Below, in pieces: positions 9,006 through 17,011 of a stretch of 47,184 bases of DNA. Source of the DNA: Pseudomonadota bacterium (GTDB taxonomy: Bacteria; Pseudomonadota; Alphaproteobacteria; Rhizobiales; Beijerinckiaceae); NCBI GenBank assembly GCA_023423995.1, contig JAFAEL010000081.1, positions 1-47,184 on the forward strand, read 5' to 3'. Positions within the stretch are counted from its first letter, which is position 1, and each line of letters opens with the position of its first letter. The notes under the pieces were generated by a model that saw only the letters and a list, made by a program, of their open reading frames with translations, made no database searches and was not told the DNA's origin. A program made the translations under genes and the position numbers.

Positions 9006-10106
9006 CTAGGCGGCTTTGGCAGCGTCCAGCGTCGGGTAATCCGTGTAGCCGCGCTCGTCCCCGCCGTAGAAGGTCTTCTGGTCCCAATCGTTGAGCGGCG
9101 CCCCGATGCGCAGGCGCTCCACGAGGTCGGGATTGGAGATGAAGGCCTTGCCGAAGGCGATCGCGTCGGCCTTGCCGGACCGAACGGCCTGGATAGCGAG
9201 TTCGCGGCTATAGCCGTTATTGGCGATGTAGGTGCCGCCGAAGGCCTGCCGCAGGGCCGCATAGTCGAACGGAATGTTGTCCCGCGGCCCTCCCGTCGCG
9301 CCCTCGATTACGTGGATGAAGGCAAGCTGCAATTCGCCGAGCTTCCGGGCGACGTGCTCGAATAGCGGCTGCGGGTCCGTGTCCGTGATGCCGTTCGCTG
9401 GCGTAACCGGAGACAGCCGGATGCCGACACGGTCGGGACTCCAGGCCTTTGCTACAGCCTCGGCTACCTCCAGGGTGAAACGGGCGCGATTCTCGATTGA
9501 GCCGCCATACTTGTCCGTCCGCTGGTTGGCGCCGTCCTTCATGAACTGGTCGAGCAGGTAGCCATTGGCGCCGTGGATCTCGACACCGTCGAACCCGGCC
9601 TCCCGCGCCCGCTCGGCGGCATGGGCGAAATCCTTGATGATGCCGGGGATCTCGTCGAGCGTGAGCGCCCGCGGTTGGGAGACCTCGGTGAAGCCAGCCT
9701 CGACATAGGTGCGCGTCTTGGCGGGGATCGCGGACGGGGCGACCGGTGCAACTCCTCCTGCCTGCAGCGAGACGTGGGACACGCGGCCGACATGCCAGAG
9801 CTGGATGACGATTCGCCCGCCAGCTTGGTGGACGGCATCGGTCACCTTCTTCCACCCCGCAACCTGCTCGTCGGTATATATGCCGGGCGTCCAGATGTAG
9901 CCCTGGCCCTGCCGCGAGATCTGCGATCCTTCCGTGACAATCAGGCCGGCCCCGGCGCGCTGACGATAATACTCGACATGCATCGCGCGAGGAGCATCCG
10001 TGCCCGGTGTCGCGCGGTTGCGGGTGAGGGGAGCCATGACGATCCGATTGGCCATCGCGATGGCGCCAGCCTTCAGTGGCTGAAACAGCGGTGATGCGTC
10101 GGACAT
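9006..10106 (-). CDS. Old yellow enzyme family alkene reductase (FMN, NAD(P)H)
   Basis: 366 residues forming a TIM-barrel flavoenzyme that reduces activated C=C bonds or nitro groups (NemA/YqjM relatives). Seen are the N-terminal FQPLKAGAIAMANRIVMAPLTRNRA, GRIVIQLWHVGRVSH, the His/Asn substrate pair in EIHGANGYLLDQF, the downstream NQRTDKYGGSIENRARF signature and the phosphate-binding IAFGKAFISNPDL. AAGGAAG sits about five bases before the ATG. The family type is clear; the physiological substrate is not. The Nudix gene lies upstream on the same strand, 81 bases away. Confidence 0.92.
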   Translation of the reverse strand: MSDASPLFQPLKAGAIAMANRIVMAPLTRNRATPGTDAPRAMHVEYYRQRAGAGLIVTEGSQISRQGQGYIWTPGIYTDEQVAGWKKVTDAVHQAGGRIVIQLWHVGRVSHVSLQAGGVAPVAPSAIPAKTRTYVEAGFTEVSQPRALTLDEIPGIIKDFAHAAERAREAGFDGVEIHGANGYLLDQFMKDGANQRTDKYGGSIENRARFTLEVAEAVAKAWSPDRVGIRLSPVTPANGITDTDPQPLFEHVARKLGELQLAFIHVIEGATGGPRDNIPFDYAALRQAFGGTYIANNGYSRELAIQAVRSGKADAIAFGKAFISNPDLVERLRIGAPLNDWDQKTFYGGDERGYTDYPTLDAAKAA

Positions 10107-10187
10107 AGACTTCCTTCTGCAGCGAGTTTCTGCTGCACCGCAATGTAGGGGCGGCGTTCGGCTCTCGGGACCAGCGCGAGGCGCAGG

Positions 10188-10694
10188 TCAGCCAGACGGA
10201 ACTTTTTGGGAAGTGACGGCGCACAATCGGTGCTCCAGCGCTCTGGCGAGGCGCTCCAGGAAGGGCAATTGGCCCGGAAGGAGCTTCTCCCGACCCTCAG
10301 CAAGCGAGAACCAGCCGGCCCGGTCGATCTCCGGCACGGTAAGCTTGCGGCCGGATCGCGGCGGCCAGGCGATCTCGACCAGGTTGCTGCGGATGAGGGC
10401 TGGATCGAGATCGTGCTCGAGGCCGAATGCGAGGACGACCTTGCCGCTCCTCTGCTTGACCTCGCCCAGATCGAGAAAAGTGCCCGCCTCGGGCAGGCAG
10501 GTCCCGGTTTCCTCGGCGAACTCCCGCAAGGCTGCACACCGGGGATCCTCGCCGGCTTCGATCTCGCCCTTCGGGATCGACCAGGCACCCAGGTCGCGCT
10601 TCGCCCAGAACGGTCCGCCCGGGTGAACGAGGAGGACCTCTGGCCCCTCTGGGGGGAGCCGGTAGAGAAGAATGCCCGCGCTGCGTTTCGCCAT
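10188..10694 (-). CDS. Nudix hydrolase
   Basis: 168 residues. The Nudix box (GX5EX7REUXEEXGU) is intact as GEIEAGE, then seven residues, then REFAEETGT, around 43-64. Members cleave nucleoside diphosphates linked to another group. The N-terminus AGILLYRLPPEGPEVLLVHPGG and DLGAWSIPKGE match the Ap4A/NTP-type Nudix proteins of about 150-160 residues often seen in alphaproteobacteria. The substrate is not assigned. No strong ribosome binding site precedes the ATG. Two hairpins separate it from the upstream transporter gene. Confidence 0.88.
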   Translation of the reverse strand: MAKRSAGILLYRLPPEGPEVLLVHPGGPFWAKRDLGAWSIPKGEIEAGEDPRCAALREFAEETGTCLPEAGTFLDLGEVKQRSGKVVLAFGLEHDLDPALIRSNLVEIAWPPRSGRKLTVPEIDRAGWFSLAEGREKLLPGQLPFLERLARALEHRLCAVTSQKVPSG

Positions 10695-10768
10695 GTCTCA
10701 GACTGCGTTGCGACCGCAGATCGGGAAAGTCCAGGCTGGTCTGTCTTCGTCGCAGGGCCAAACGGAAA

Positions 10769-10792
10769 GGCCGCATCGTCACCGATGCGGCC
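10769..10792 (-). terminator. Intrinsic terminator of the MFS transporter gene
   Basis: A perfect 10-bp stem (GGCCGCATCG/CGATGCGGCC) with a four-base loop. Read on the minus strand it is followed by TTTCCGTTT. It lies 77 bases past the stop of the MFS gene, the usual form for rho-independent termination. Confidence 0.7.
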
Positions 10793-10814
10793 TCCGCCTC
10801 CCCATTTGTTGTAC

Positions 10815-10840
10815 GGAGAGCCCCGTCGAGAGGGCTCTCC
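10815..10840 (-). terminator. Second hairpin after the MFS transporter gene
   Basis: A 9-bp perfect stem (GGAGAGCCC/GGGCTCTCC) with an eight-base loop, 29 bases past the MFS stop and before the stronger hairpin at 10769-10792. It has no U-tract on the minus strand, so it may stabilise the transcript 3' end or aid termination rather than act alone. Confidence 0.45.
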
Positions 10841-10868
10841 CGGTCTTTGGTCTGGGTCCCCGCGCTTT

Positions 10869-12551
10869 TCAGCGATGGGGATCGTACGTGAAGATATCGC
10901 GGTCCTTCGTCTCGGGCAGCAGAAGCAGACCGATGATGAAGGTCATGAGTGCGAAGATGATCGGGTACCAGAGGCCCGAGAAGATGTTGCCGCTGGCGGC
11001 CACGATCGCGAAGGCTGTCGGGGGCAGGAAGCCGCCGAACCAGCCGTTGCCGATGTGGTAGGGCAGCGACATGCCGGTGTACCGGATCCGGGTCGGGAAG
11101 AGCTCGACCAGGAGCGCGGCGATCGGGCCGTAGACCATGGTCACGTAGAGGACCAGGAGGAACAGAACCCCGATCAGGGCGAGCGAGCGGCTGTCCGTCA
11201 GCACCGTACCGATGGACGGCGTCTTCAGGATGCTCGCATCGCCGGCCTTCGGATAACCGGCTGCCTGAGCGGCCGCGACGACGCTCGCCCCGGTCCCCTG
11301 CAGGTTCTGGACCTCCGTGCCGTTGACCTTGACGGTCAGCGGCGAGCCTGCGGGACCCGAGACCAGATCGTAGTGGATGGAGTTCGTCGCCAGCGTGCGG
11401 CGGATGAGGTCGCACGGTGCCGTGAAGGTCCGCACCCCCACCGGGTCGAACAGCGTACCGCATTGGGCCGGGTCGGCCGTGATGACGACCTTCACGTTCT
11501 CCGTCGCTTCGATCAGCTTCGGGTTCGCGATCTTCGCCAACTGGGTGAAGAGCGGGAAGTAGGTCGCCGCGGCGATCAGGCATCCTGCCAGGAGGATCGG
11601 CTTGCGACCGATCTTGTCCGACAGCCATCCGAAGAAGATGAAGAAGGGCGTTCCAATCAGCAGCGAGATGGCGATGACGAGGTTTGCCGTCGTGCCGTCG
11701 ACCTTAAGCGTCTGGGTGAGGAAGAAGAGGGCATAGAACTGCCCAGTGTACCAGACGACCGCCTGACCCGCCGTGCCCCCGAGCAGGGCGATGAGCCCGA
11801 TCTTGGCATTGTCCCAGCGGCCGAAGGCTTCCGACAGCGGGGCCTTCGAAGCGGTGCCTTCCTCCTTCATCTTCTGGAAGGCCGGGGACTCAGCAAGCGA
11901 GAGCCGGATCCAGATCGAGAAGCCGAGCAGGATGATCGAGAGCAGGAACGGAATGCGCCAGCCGTAATCGGCGAAGGCCTCCGGGGTCATGCTGAGGCGC
12001 AGCGTCAGGATCACCATCAGCGACAGCATCAGGCCGACGGTCGCCGTCGTCTGGATCCACGACGTGTAGAAGCCGCGGCGCCCCTGGGGGGCGTGCTCGG
12101 CCACGTAGGTTGCGGCGCCGCCATACTCGCCGCCAAGGGCGAGACCCTGGAGGAGGCGGCAGATGATGAAGATCACGGGGGCCAGATACCCGATCGTCGC
12201 ATAGCCGGGCAGGAGGCCGACCACGAAGGTGGCGATACCCATGACCGTCATCGTGACGAGGAAGGTGTACTTGCGGCCGATCATGTCCCCGAGCCGGCCG
12301 AAGAAGATCGCGCCGAAGGGGCGTACCGCGAAGCCGGCAGCAAACCCGAAGAGCACGAAGATGAACTTGGCGGTGTCGTTGTTGCCGGGAACAAAGTTGG
12401 CGGCGATGTTCGCGGCCAGGGATCCGGCAAGGTAGAAGTCGTACCACTCGAAAACAGTGCCGGCGGAGGACGCGATGATGACCTTGCGTTCCTCCTTCGA
12501 CATTGGACGGGGCACCGCCCTGTCACTTGTGGACGTGGCTGCGACGGCCAT
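10869..12551 (-). CDS. MFS transporter, metabolite:H+ symporter type, with large extra loop
   Basis: 560 residues. SSAGTVFEWYDFYLAGSLA is the hallmark of the metabolite:H+ symporter group (ProP/ShiA/KgtP relatives). Also seen are the loop 2-3 signature GRLGDMIGRKYTF, ICRLLQGLALGGEYGGAATYVAEHAP and the second copy GWLSDKIGRKP. Twelve membrane segments are likely. Unusual is a hydrophilic stretch at about residues 336-453 between two late helices, with two cysteines (AQCGTL, APCDLI) and beta-rich text; ordinary members are about 430-450 residues without it. The start at 12551 is preferred over the in-frame 12620 because GGAGAG lies nine bases upstream. The substrate is probably an organic acid or osmolyte, not assigned. 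Confidence 0.88.
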   Translation of the reverse strand: MAVAATSTSDRAVPRPMSKEERKVIIASSAGTVFEWYDFYLAGSLAANIAANFVPGNNDTAKFIFVLFGFAAGFAVRPFGAIFFGRLGDMIGRKYTFLVTMTVMGIATFVVGLLPGYATIGYLAPVIFIICRLLQGLALGGEYGGAATYVAEHAPQGRRGFYTSWIQTTATVGLMLSLMVILTLRLSMTPEAFADYGWRIPFLLSIILLGFSIWIRLSLAESPAFQKMKEEGTASKAPLSEAFGRWDNAKIGLIALLGGTAGQAVVWYTGQFYALFFLTQTLKVDGTTANLVIAISLLIGTPFFIFFGWLSDKIGRKPILLAGCLIAAATYFPLFTQLAKIANPKLIEATENVKVVITADPAQCGTLFDPVGVRTFTAPCDLIRRTLATNSIHYDLVSGPAGSPLTVKVNGTEVQNLQGTGASVVAAAQAAGYPKAGDASILKTPSIGTVLTDSRSLALIGVLFLLVLYVTMVYGPIAALLVELFPTRIRYTGMSLPYHIGNGWFGGFLPPTAFAIVAASGNIFSGLWYPIIFALMTFIIGLLLLPETKDRDIFTYDPHR

Positions 12552-12701
12552 GGCGCTCTCTCCGTTTATGTCGGCGCCCGGCCGCGAATCGCGCCCGCGA
12601 GCGCCCCCTTTCTCGCTCATCCGGCATAGGATAGGCCTGCGCCAGCGTCGATGACCGGCGACTTGGCAATTGGTCGTGCAACCTAGGTCTTAGCACCTTC
12701 G

Positions 12702-12732
12702 TTGCGTAACTTGGGGGCGTCGGTCATATACT
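12702..12732 (+). promoter_or_regulatory. Possible promoter of the exported protein at 12770
   Basis: TTGCGT (12702-12707) and TATACT (12727-12732) are separated by 19 bases; the shifted choice CATATA gives 17. The -10 is good and the -35 is weak. It lies in the divergent gap between the MFS gene and the plus-strand exported protein. Confidence 0.3.
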
Positions 12733-12769
12733 GGGCGGGCGGAGGCCTGATCATGATGGAGCGTCGCGT

Positions 12770-13366
12770 ATGCGGCCAGAAGCCTCGCGTTTGTTCATTG
12801 CCGTGACATTGGCCGGCATTGGAGTGGCCTGTTCGTCGGCGAGCCTGCTGGCCGCACCGCGAGGCGGTCCAGGCTACGCCCGGCCTCTCGCTCCGGCCTT
12901 TCGGGTGCGGCCGCTTCCTCCGCTGAGCTTCTCGCCCACGATCGCCATTCCTGCGCGGAAGCCCGGCCCTGGCCTTTTCCCGCATGGTTTCGCCAGGGGT
13001 GGTGCGGGCCATCACGGCGGAGCTTTCCATCGCGCTCGCTTCCGATATGGCGGTTGGTACGGCGGCGGCTTCGGCTATTCGGGGGCATTCTACGGCCTGC
13101 CCTACGCTTACGCGGACGGGTACAATTATTTCACCGGCGGTGCTCCGCCGGTTCTTGGGCCGCCTCAATGGCCTGTTGCGATCGGGATACCGCCATCGCC
13201 CGTGCAGCCACCGGCGATCTACGTCATCGGTGGGAAGCGCCAGAACGCGGCCGTGTCCCGGCGGGGCCGTTCTCCAGCAAGTGCGGATCGCGCCCGGATC
13301 TCGGAGTCGGCCAGCGGCCAGATGGCGTCCGGCCCAGCCTTCATCAGGGTTCCGCCCGGCCGCTGA
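12770..13366 (+). CDS. Exported Gly/Pro/Tyr-rich protein, unknown function
   Basis: 198 residues. MRPEASRLFIAVTLAGIGVACSSASLLAAPRG is a signal peptide, with cleavage likely after LLAA. The mature part is low in complexity: a Pro/Arg-rich segment, a His/Gly/Phe/Tyr-rich segment (GGAGHHGGAFHRARFRYGGWYGGGFGY), a Pro-rich stretch and a basic Ser/Arg tail. Such proteins are common in Rhizobiales envelopes and have no assigned role. GGAG is nine bases before the ATG. Its end overlaps the convergent rlmB stop region by 23 bases. Confidence 0.65.
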   Translation: MRPEASRLFIAVTLAGIGVACSSASLLAAPRGGPGYARPLAPAFRVRPLPPLSFSPTIAIPARKPGPGLFPHGFARGGAGHHGGAFHRARFRYGGWYGGGFGYSGAFYGLPYAYADGYNYFTGGAPPVLGPPQWPVAIGIPPSPVQPPAIYVIGGKRQNAAVSRRGRSPASADRARISESASGQMASGPAFIRVPPGR

Positions 13367-14144
13367 GTGCGTAGAGAGCGATCGCGGCTGCGTTCGAGAC
13401 GTTCAGGCTCTTGATGGCGCCCGGCATGTCGAGCCGGGCCACCACGTCGCAGCATTCCCGTGTGCGTTGCCGAAGCCCTTTTCCCTCGGCTCCGAGCACG
13501 AGAATCGTCGGACGCGAAACGGGTACATCGGCGAGACTCGCTGCGCCCTCCGAATCCAGGCCGACCCGCCGGAAGCCGCGCTCGCCGAGCACGATGAGCG
13601 CCTCGGCGAGGTTGCGAACCACGAGAAACGGCACGTGCTCCAGGCCTCCGGACGCCGCTTTTGCCAGCACACCTGTCACTGCCGGGCTGTGGCGGGCGGT
13701 CGTCACTATGGCTTCGACGCCGAAGGCGGCCGCGGTGCGCACGATAGCCCCGACATTGTGGGGGTCGGTGATCTGGTCCAGCGCGAGCACGAGCCCTTCG
13801 TCGCTCAGCGAATCGAGCGTCGGTCCCGCCAGCGGCTCAGATTCGAGATAGAGGCCCTGGTGCACCGAATCCGGCTCGAGCAGGCGGCTGATTTCGTCAG
13901 CCCGCACGATCTCCGGGGGAAGGGGAAGCTCACCGAGCTCCTCTGCAAGCCGGCGTGCACCGTTCTCGGTCGCCAGCAGGCGGAAGTGATGGCGCCCTGG
14001 ATTCCGCAGCGCTTCCGACACCGGGTGCCAGCCATAGAGGACCGAACGATCTTCGCTCTCGTGGTGCCTGGGACGCGGCCGGCCAGGCGGTCCGCCTCGA
14101 CGCGCGCCCCAACCCCGCTGGCCGGATTTCGTCATCTGCTTCAT
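13344..14144 (-). CDS. rlmB: 23S rRNA (guanosine-2'-O-)-methyltransferase RlmB / TrmH family
   Basis: 266 residues. After a basic tail come an RNA-binding substrate domain (YGWHPVSEALRNPGRH...) and a SpoU/TrmH knot domain. Its motif 1 is LALDQITDPHNVGAIVRTAAAFG; the C-terminal knot reads LVLGAEGKGLRQ and MPGAIKSLNVSNAAAIALY. This fits RlmB, which methylates G2251 of 23S rRNA, although other TrmH-type targets are possible. The frame is open to 14225, but the ATG at 14144 is preferred: the upstream part would overlap the divergent tRNA promoter at 14219-14247 and looks unlike protein. Confidence 0.88.
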   Translation of the reverse strand: MKQMTKSGQRGWGARRGGPPGRPRPRHHESEDRSVLYGWHPVSEALRNPGRHHFRLLATENGARRLAEELGELPLPPEIVRADEISRLLEPDSVHQGLYLESEPLAGPTLDSLSDEGLVLALDQITDPHNVGAIVRTAAAFGVEAIVTTARHSPAVTGVLAKAASGGLEHVPFLVVRNLAEALIVLGERGFRRVGLDSEGAASLADVPVSRPTILVLGAEGKGLRQRTRECCDVVARLDMPGAIKSLNVSNAAAIALYALSGRAEP

Positions 14145-14218
14145 GCCGGTTTCATCGCGGGGAACGCGCCAGAGGTCCAGTGCCTGGCCAACGTCCACGC
14201 AAGATGGCGACGCCTGGG

Positions 14219-14247
14219 TTGACACCCAGGGAGCCCGCCAGCATAAG
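14219..14247 (+). promoter_or_regulatory. Promoter of the tRNA-Tyr/tRNA-Gly unit
   Basis: A perfect TTGACA (14219-14224), a 17-base spacer and CATAAG (14242-14247). Transcription would start near 14254, about 60 bases before tRNA-Tyr. The position argues that rlmB starts at 14144 or later on the other strand. Confidence 0.7.
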
Positions 14248-14314
14248 CCCCGAGGTCCCCGAGGGTTCGCTCTCGGGATTGCCGGGCCCTAGCGGATTCC
14301 GGCTGTCCGGGGAC

Positions 14315-14399
14315 GGGGGAATGTCCCGAGCGGCAAAGGGGGCGGACTGTAAATCCGCTGGCTATGCCTTCGTAGGTTCGAGTCCTACTTCCCCCACCA
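14315..14399 (+). tRNA. tRNA-Tyr (GTA)
   Basis: 85 bases with encoded CCA. The acceptor stem is GGGGGAA/TTCCCCC, discriminator A, anticodon GTA at 14349-14351, with a long class II variable arm and the T-loop GGTTCGAGTCC. tRNA-Gly follows after 33 bases. Confidence 0.96.
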
Positions 14400-14432
14400 C
14401 CGGCCCACGCCTATGATCCGCTCGACTGGCTC

Positions 14433-14506
14433 GCGGGTGTAGCTCAATGGTAGAGCAACAGCCTTCCAAGCTGATGACGAGGGTTCGATTCCCTTCACCC
14501 GCTCCA
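14433..14506 (+). tRNA. tRNA-Gly (TCC)
   Basis: 74 bases with encoded CCA. The acceptor stem is GCGGGTG/CACCCGC, discriminator T, anticodon loop CTTCCAA (anticodon TCC) and T-loop GGTTCGATTCC. The gene is followed at once by CCTTTTTATT. It is probably cotranscribed with tRNA-Tyr. Confidence 0.96.
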
Positions 14507-14533
14507 GCCTTTTTATTGACTTAGAAGGTGAGT

Positions 14534-14561
14534 AGCCGGGCCGTTCGGAAACGGCCGGGCT
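14534..14561 (+). terminator. Hairpin after the tRNA pair
   Basis: A 12-position stem (AGCCGGGCCGTT/AACGGCCGGGCT) with one G-G mismatch and a CGGA tetraloop, 28 bases past tRNA-Gly. A weak T-containing tract (GTTCATTC) follows. It is the probable end of the tRNA transcript. Confidence 0.55.
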
Positions 14562-14609
14562 GTTCATTCGGAACCTTGTTCCCGAGGCGTTCCCTCGGCG
14601 CAGGCCGGC

Positions 14610-14621
14610 GTTTGATCAAAC
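14610..14621. repeat. 12-bp perfect palindrome GTTTGATCAAAC
   Basis: GTTTGATCAAAC reads the same on both strands and lies between the tRNA terminator and the end of the convergent small exported protein gene. There is no promoter nearby that it could clearly control. Confidence 0.4.
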
Positions 14622-14630
14622 TCGCCTCAA

Positions 14631-14648
14631 CCCGCATCGGTTTGCGGG
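14631..14648 (-). terminator. Hairpin past the small exported protein gene
   Basis: CCCGCA/TGCGGG with a six-base loop, 17 bases past the stop of the minus-strand gene at 14666. No clear U-tract follows, so it is a weak terminator candidate. Confidence 0.4.
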
Positions 14649-14665
14649 CTTATGAGTGGGGTAAC

Positions 14666-15043
14666 CTAGTCCCACTCCGGCCTTAGCCGGCCGTCACGCA
14701 CTCTGAGGTTCCGCAGGCCGCAATAGTTCACGACCTGCTCAATGACCTGCTCGTCGACCCGGTAGGGCGAGCCGTTGTTGATGACCGCTCGGGTGCGGAG
14801 GCCAGCGCACGTGGAAGGGCCAGCGGCCCGGAACGCCATGTTTGAGCGGCGGCCGGCTGCGAGAGGACGGGAGAGCCAGTTGTTGCTCCAGCGACCATTC
14901 GCAAAGATCTTGAATTCGCGAACGTCGTCCCTTGTCTCGTTGATGAGCCCGAAGCGCTTGTCGTCGCCGCGCTGAGCCGATGCGGCCTGGGCGAATAGGC
15001 CGCACAATACGGCGACCGCGCAGGCCAGAACTCTCTTCTTCAA
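14666..15043 (-). CDS. Small exported protein, unknown function
   Basis: 125 residues from a TTG start, with GGGGGAC about eight bases upstream. The N-terminus KKRVLACAVAVLCGLFAQAASAQ is a typical signal peptide with AQA/SAQ-type cleavage. The mature 100 residues begin RGDDKRFGLINETRDDVREFKIFANGRWSNNWL and hold two cysteines (STCAGL, NYCGL) that could pair in the periplasm. No domain is recognised with confidence. It stands alone between the tRNA unit and the AraC regulator. Confidence 0.72.
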   Translation of the reverse strand: MKKRVLACAVAVLCGLFAQAASAQRGDDKRFGLINETRDDVREFKIFANGRWSNNWLSRPLAAGRRSNMAFRAAGPSTCAGLRTRAVINNGSPYRVDEQVIEQVVNYCGLRNLRVRDGRLRPEWD

Positions 15044-15340
15044 CGTGAATGTCCCCCGATTGCGGCCAGCCCTCGCTTTCAGTCGCCAGCCATTCCCCGC
15101 TGAGACGGCTCGGCCCCCACGGGGGACCTGCCATCCTGCAAGGCTGAGCTAGCAGCCCAATCTGTCGGTGTCCTTGAACGGACGTGTCTCGGGGTTGGAC
15201 GTCCGTATCCCAGTCGAGCCTCCGATGGGACCGGCGCCGATGATGCCGGACAGCAACAAGGGATCAAGATTGGGCCCGGCCGCTGCTCACCCAATGCCGG
15301 CTAGCCTTGCTGGCCAGGCGCCGGTCCGTAATCACGAGCC
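15044..15340. other. Intergenic region with 8-bp inverted repeat
   Basis: No gene is seen. The divergent region between the exported protein and the AraC-type regulator holds the perfect inverted repeat ACGGACGT (15178-15185) and ACGTCCGT (15199-15206) with 13 bases between. It could be an operator for the regulator or a hairpin; promoters are not evident. Confidence 0.4.
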
Positions 15341-16348
15341 GTGTCTTACAAACAGCGCCATCAGGATACGGGATCGCTGGCCACGGCGCCGTTTACGCTC
15401 AGCCGGTTCTCCACCCGTGGGCTGCCGAGTCGCGACCGACATGAGGCCTGGGCCAATCGCCATTGGCCCAGCGTGGCTCCGGTCTATCGCACCAATCCGA
15501 CAGAACCTTTCGATGTGACCGTCGACTCGCTCGCGCTGGATGGGCTCGTCCTCCATGATGCGACGATCACCGGGCAGGAATGGATCCGCGACTCTGGCCT
15601 TATCCGCTCCTGGACCCCCGATGCCCTCGGGGTGGCTCTGACTGTGGCCGGAAGGACGCGGGGCGTCTGGGACGATCGGGGCGCCAAGTCAGGGCCGGGC
15701 TCGATTCAGTTCGCGGATTTCGCCCGGCCATCCGCACATGCCTCGACTGGCGGCCGGACGATTGTCCTCACGCTGCCCCGCACGATCGCGACCGACTGGG
15801 GCTTCCACGCCGAGCACCTGCACGGCCTCGTCCTAGATTCACCGCTGGCGAATTTTCTCGTCTCGCATCTTCAGAACCTCCTTCGCTCCGCCCGAGGGTT
15901 GCCCGCGAGTAGCGCGCCCGCGCTGACGCGCGGGATTCTCGATCTCCTTGCCCTCGCCATGCGAGAGGTGGGAGCTGGCATCCCGCAGGAAAGGGTCGGA
16001 CGCGACGGCCTGCGGCTAGTGGCGCGGCGGATCATCGATGCGGAACTGGGCTCCGCCGCGCTGACGGTCGAACGGCTGTGCCGAAGGCTGCGGGTGTCCC
16101 GCTCGACGCTCCACCGCGCCTTCGAACCCGAGGGTGGCGTGCAAGCCTATATCCGCTCACGTCGCCTTGCGGCTGCCAGGGAGGCGCTCGAAAACCCGCA
16201 TAGCATCGAGCCGGTCCACGCAATCGCCGACCGTCTCGGGTTCAGCGACGCCGCCCATCTCAGCCGCCTTTTCCGCAGCCGGTATCGCATGAGCCCCAGC
16301 GATTGTCGGGCCCAGGCGCGGCAGCCGCGTCCGAGTGACCGGCCGTAA
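15341..16348 (+). CDS. AraC-family transcriptional regulator
   Basis: 335 residues. The N-terminal 200 resemble the AraC-type ligand domain of the AraC-binding-like (OxyR-activating/FeaR-like) group, with the HEAWANRHWPSV region. The C-terminal 100 are a double helix-turn-helix: LTVERLCRRLRVSRSTLHRAFEPEGGVQAYIRSRRLAAAREAL, then IADRLGFSDAAHLSRLFRSRYRMSPSDCRAQ. The start is a GTG with no good ribosome binding site, so the true start may differ. Target genes are unknown; the adjacent CxxCH protein gene, 155 bases downstream, is one candidate. Confidence 0.88.
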   Translation: MSYKQRHQDTGSLATAPFTLSRFSTRGLPSRDRHEAWANRHWPSVAPVYRTNPTEPFDVTVDSLALDGLVLHDATITGQEWIRDSGLIRSWTPDALGVALTVAGRTRGVWDDRGAKSGPGSIQFADFARPSAHASTGGRTIVLTLPRTIATDWGFHAEHLHGLVLDSPLANFLVSHLQNLLRSARGLPASSAPALTRGILDLLALAMREVGAGIPQERVGRDGLRLVARRIIDAELGSAALTVERLCRRLRVSRSTLHRAFEPEGGVQAYIRSRRLAAAREALENPHSIEPVHAIADRLGFSDAAHLSRLFRSRYRMSPSDCRAQARQPRPSDRP

Positions 16349-16503
16349 TCGTGGCCAAGGGCGACGGAGGCGCTTCTTCTCGCGTACCGCCGGTGAGGAT
16401 CATTCGGATAGGTGGGGAAGACGAAGGCACCGTGGGATGACAGGGTTGGGCTCGCCTCCGTGCGGGTCGTCTGCTCGGTGTCGCGCTTCAGCAGGAGTCG
16501 GAC

Positions 16504-16983
16504 ATGAAGCGGCCCGCCATTGTCCTGACCGCGTGTCTCCTCTCCGGCTCGCTCGCCTCCGGGCAGAGTGTGCCGTTCGGCGAGCCCAGGGCGAGGGCCG
16601 ACCGCCTTTCGCAGCCGTCGCTGGGCGATCTGATGACCTTCGTCCAGTTCCGCCACATCAAGCTTTGGTTCGCCGGTAAGGCTCGGAACTGGGAGGCTCT
16701 CGCCTACGAAGCCGGGCAGCTGCAGGACTCCCTTGCCCGCTCGGCGCTTCTCTATTCCAACATCCCGATCGAACTCGTGCTCGCGATGAACAAGCCGCTA
16801 CAGGACATAGGCCAAGCTGCGAAGGACAGGAATGCGGCGCTCTTCCAGGCCGGGTATCGCGATCTCCAGGCCGGCTGCAACGCTTGCCACCAAGCGGCGG
16901 GGATTGGCTTCATCCGGATCCAGACCCCGACGAGTTCCCCATTCACCGATCAGGCGCTGGGGTCCGGCGGGAAGGCCCGCTGA
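16504..16983 (+). CDS. Exported c-type cytochrome-like protein
   Basis: 159 residues. MKRPAIVLTACLLSGSLASGQ is a signal peptide. One haem c site, CNACH, lies at residues 125-129 close to the C-terminus. The rest is predicted helical (LMTFVQFRHIKLWFAGKARNWEALAYEAGQLQDSL), which recalls the four-helix cytochrome c' plan where the CxxCH is also C-terminal; His51 is an alternative second ligand. The role is unknown. Ribosome binding site AGGAG is ten bases upstream. It is convergent with the P2 ATPase. Confidence 0.75.
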   Translation: MKRPAIVLTACLLSGSLASGQSVPFGEPRARADRLSQPSLGDLMTFVQFRHIKLWFAGKARNWEALAYEAGQLQDSLARSALLYSNIPIELVLAMNKPLQDIGQAAKDRNAALFQAGYRDLQAGCNACHQAAGIGFIRIQTPTSSPFTDQALGSGGKAR

Positions 16984-17011
16984 GGCGCGTAGCTGTCTCG
17001 CTCGCCTTCCA

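Noticed and set aside
10206..12629. 807-codon open frame on the plus strand opposite the MFS gene
   Set aside because: Antisense to a clear transporter; composition is Glu/Asp/Arg-rich without domain or ribosome binding site.
14610..14621. GTTTGATCAAAC considered as an FNR-type site
   Set aside because: The half-sites TTGA and TCAA overlap with no six-base spacer, and it lies between the ends of two units rather than at a promoter.
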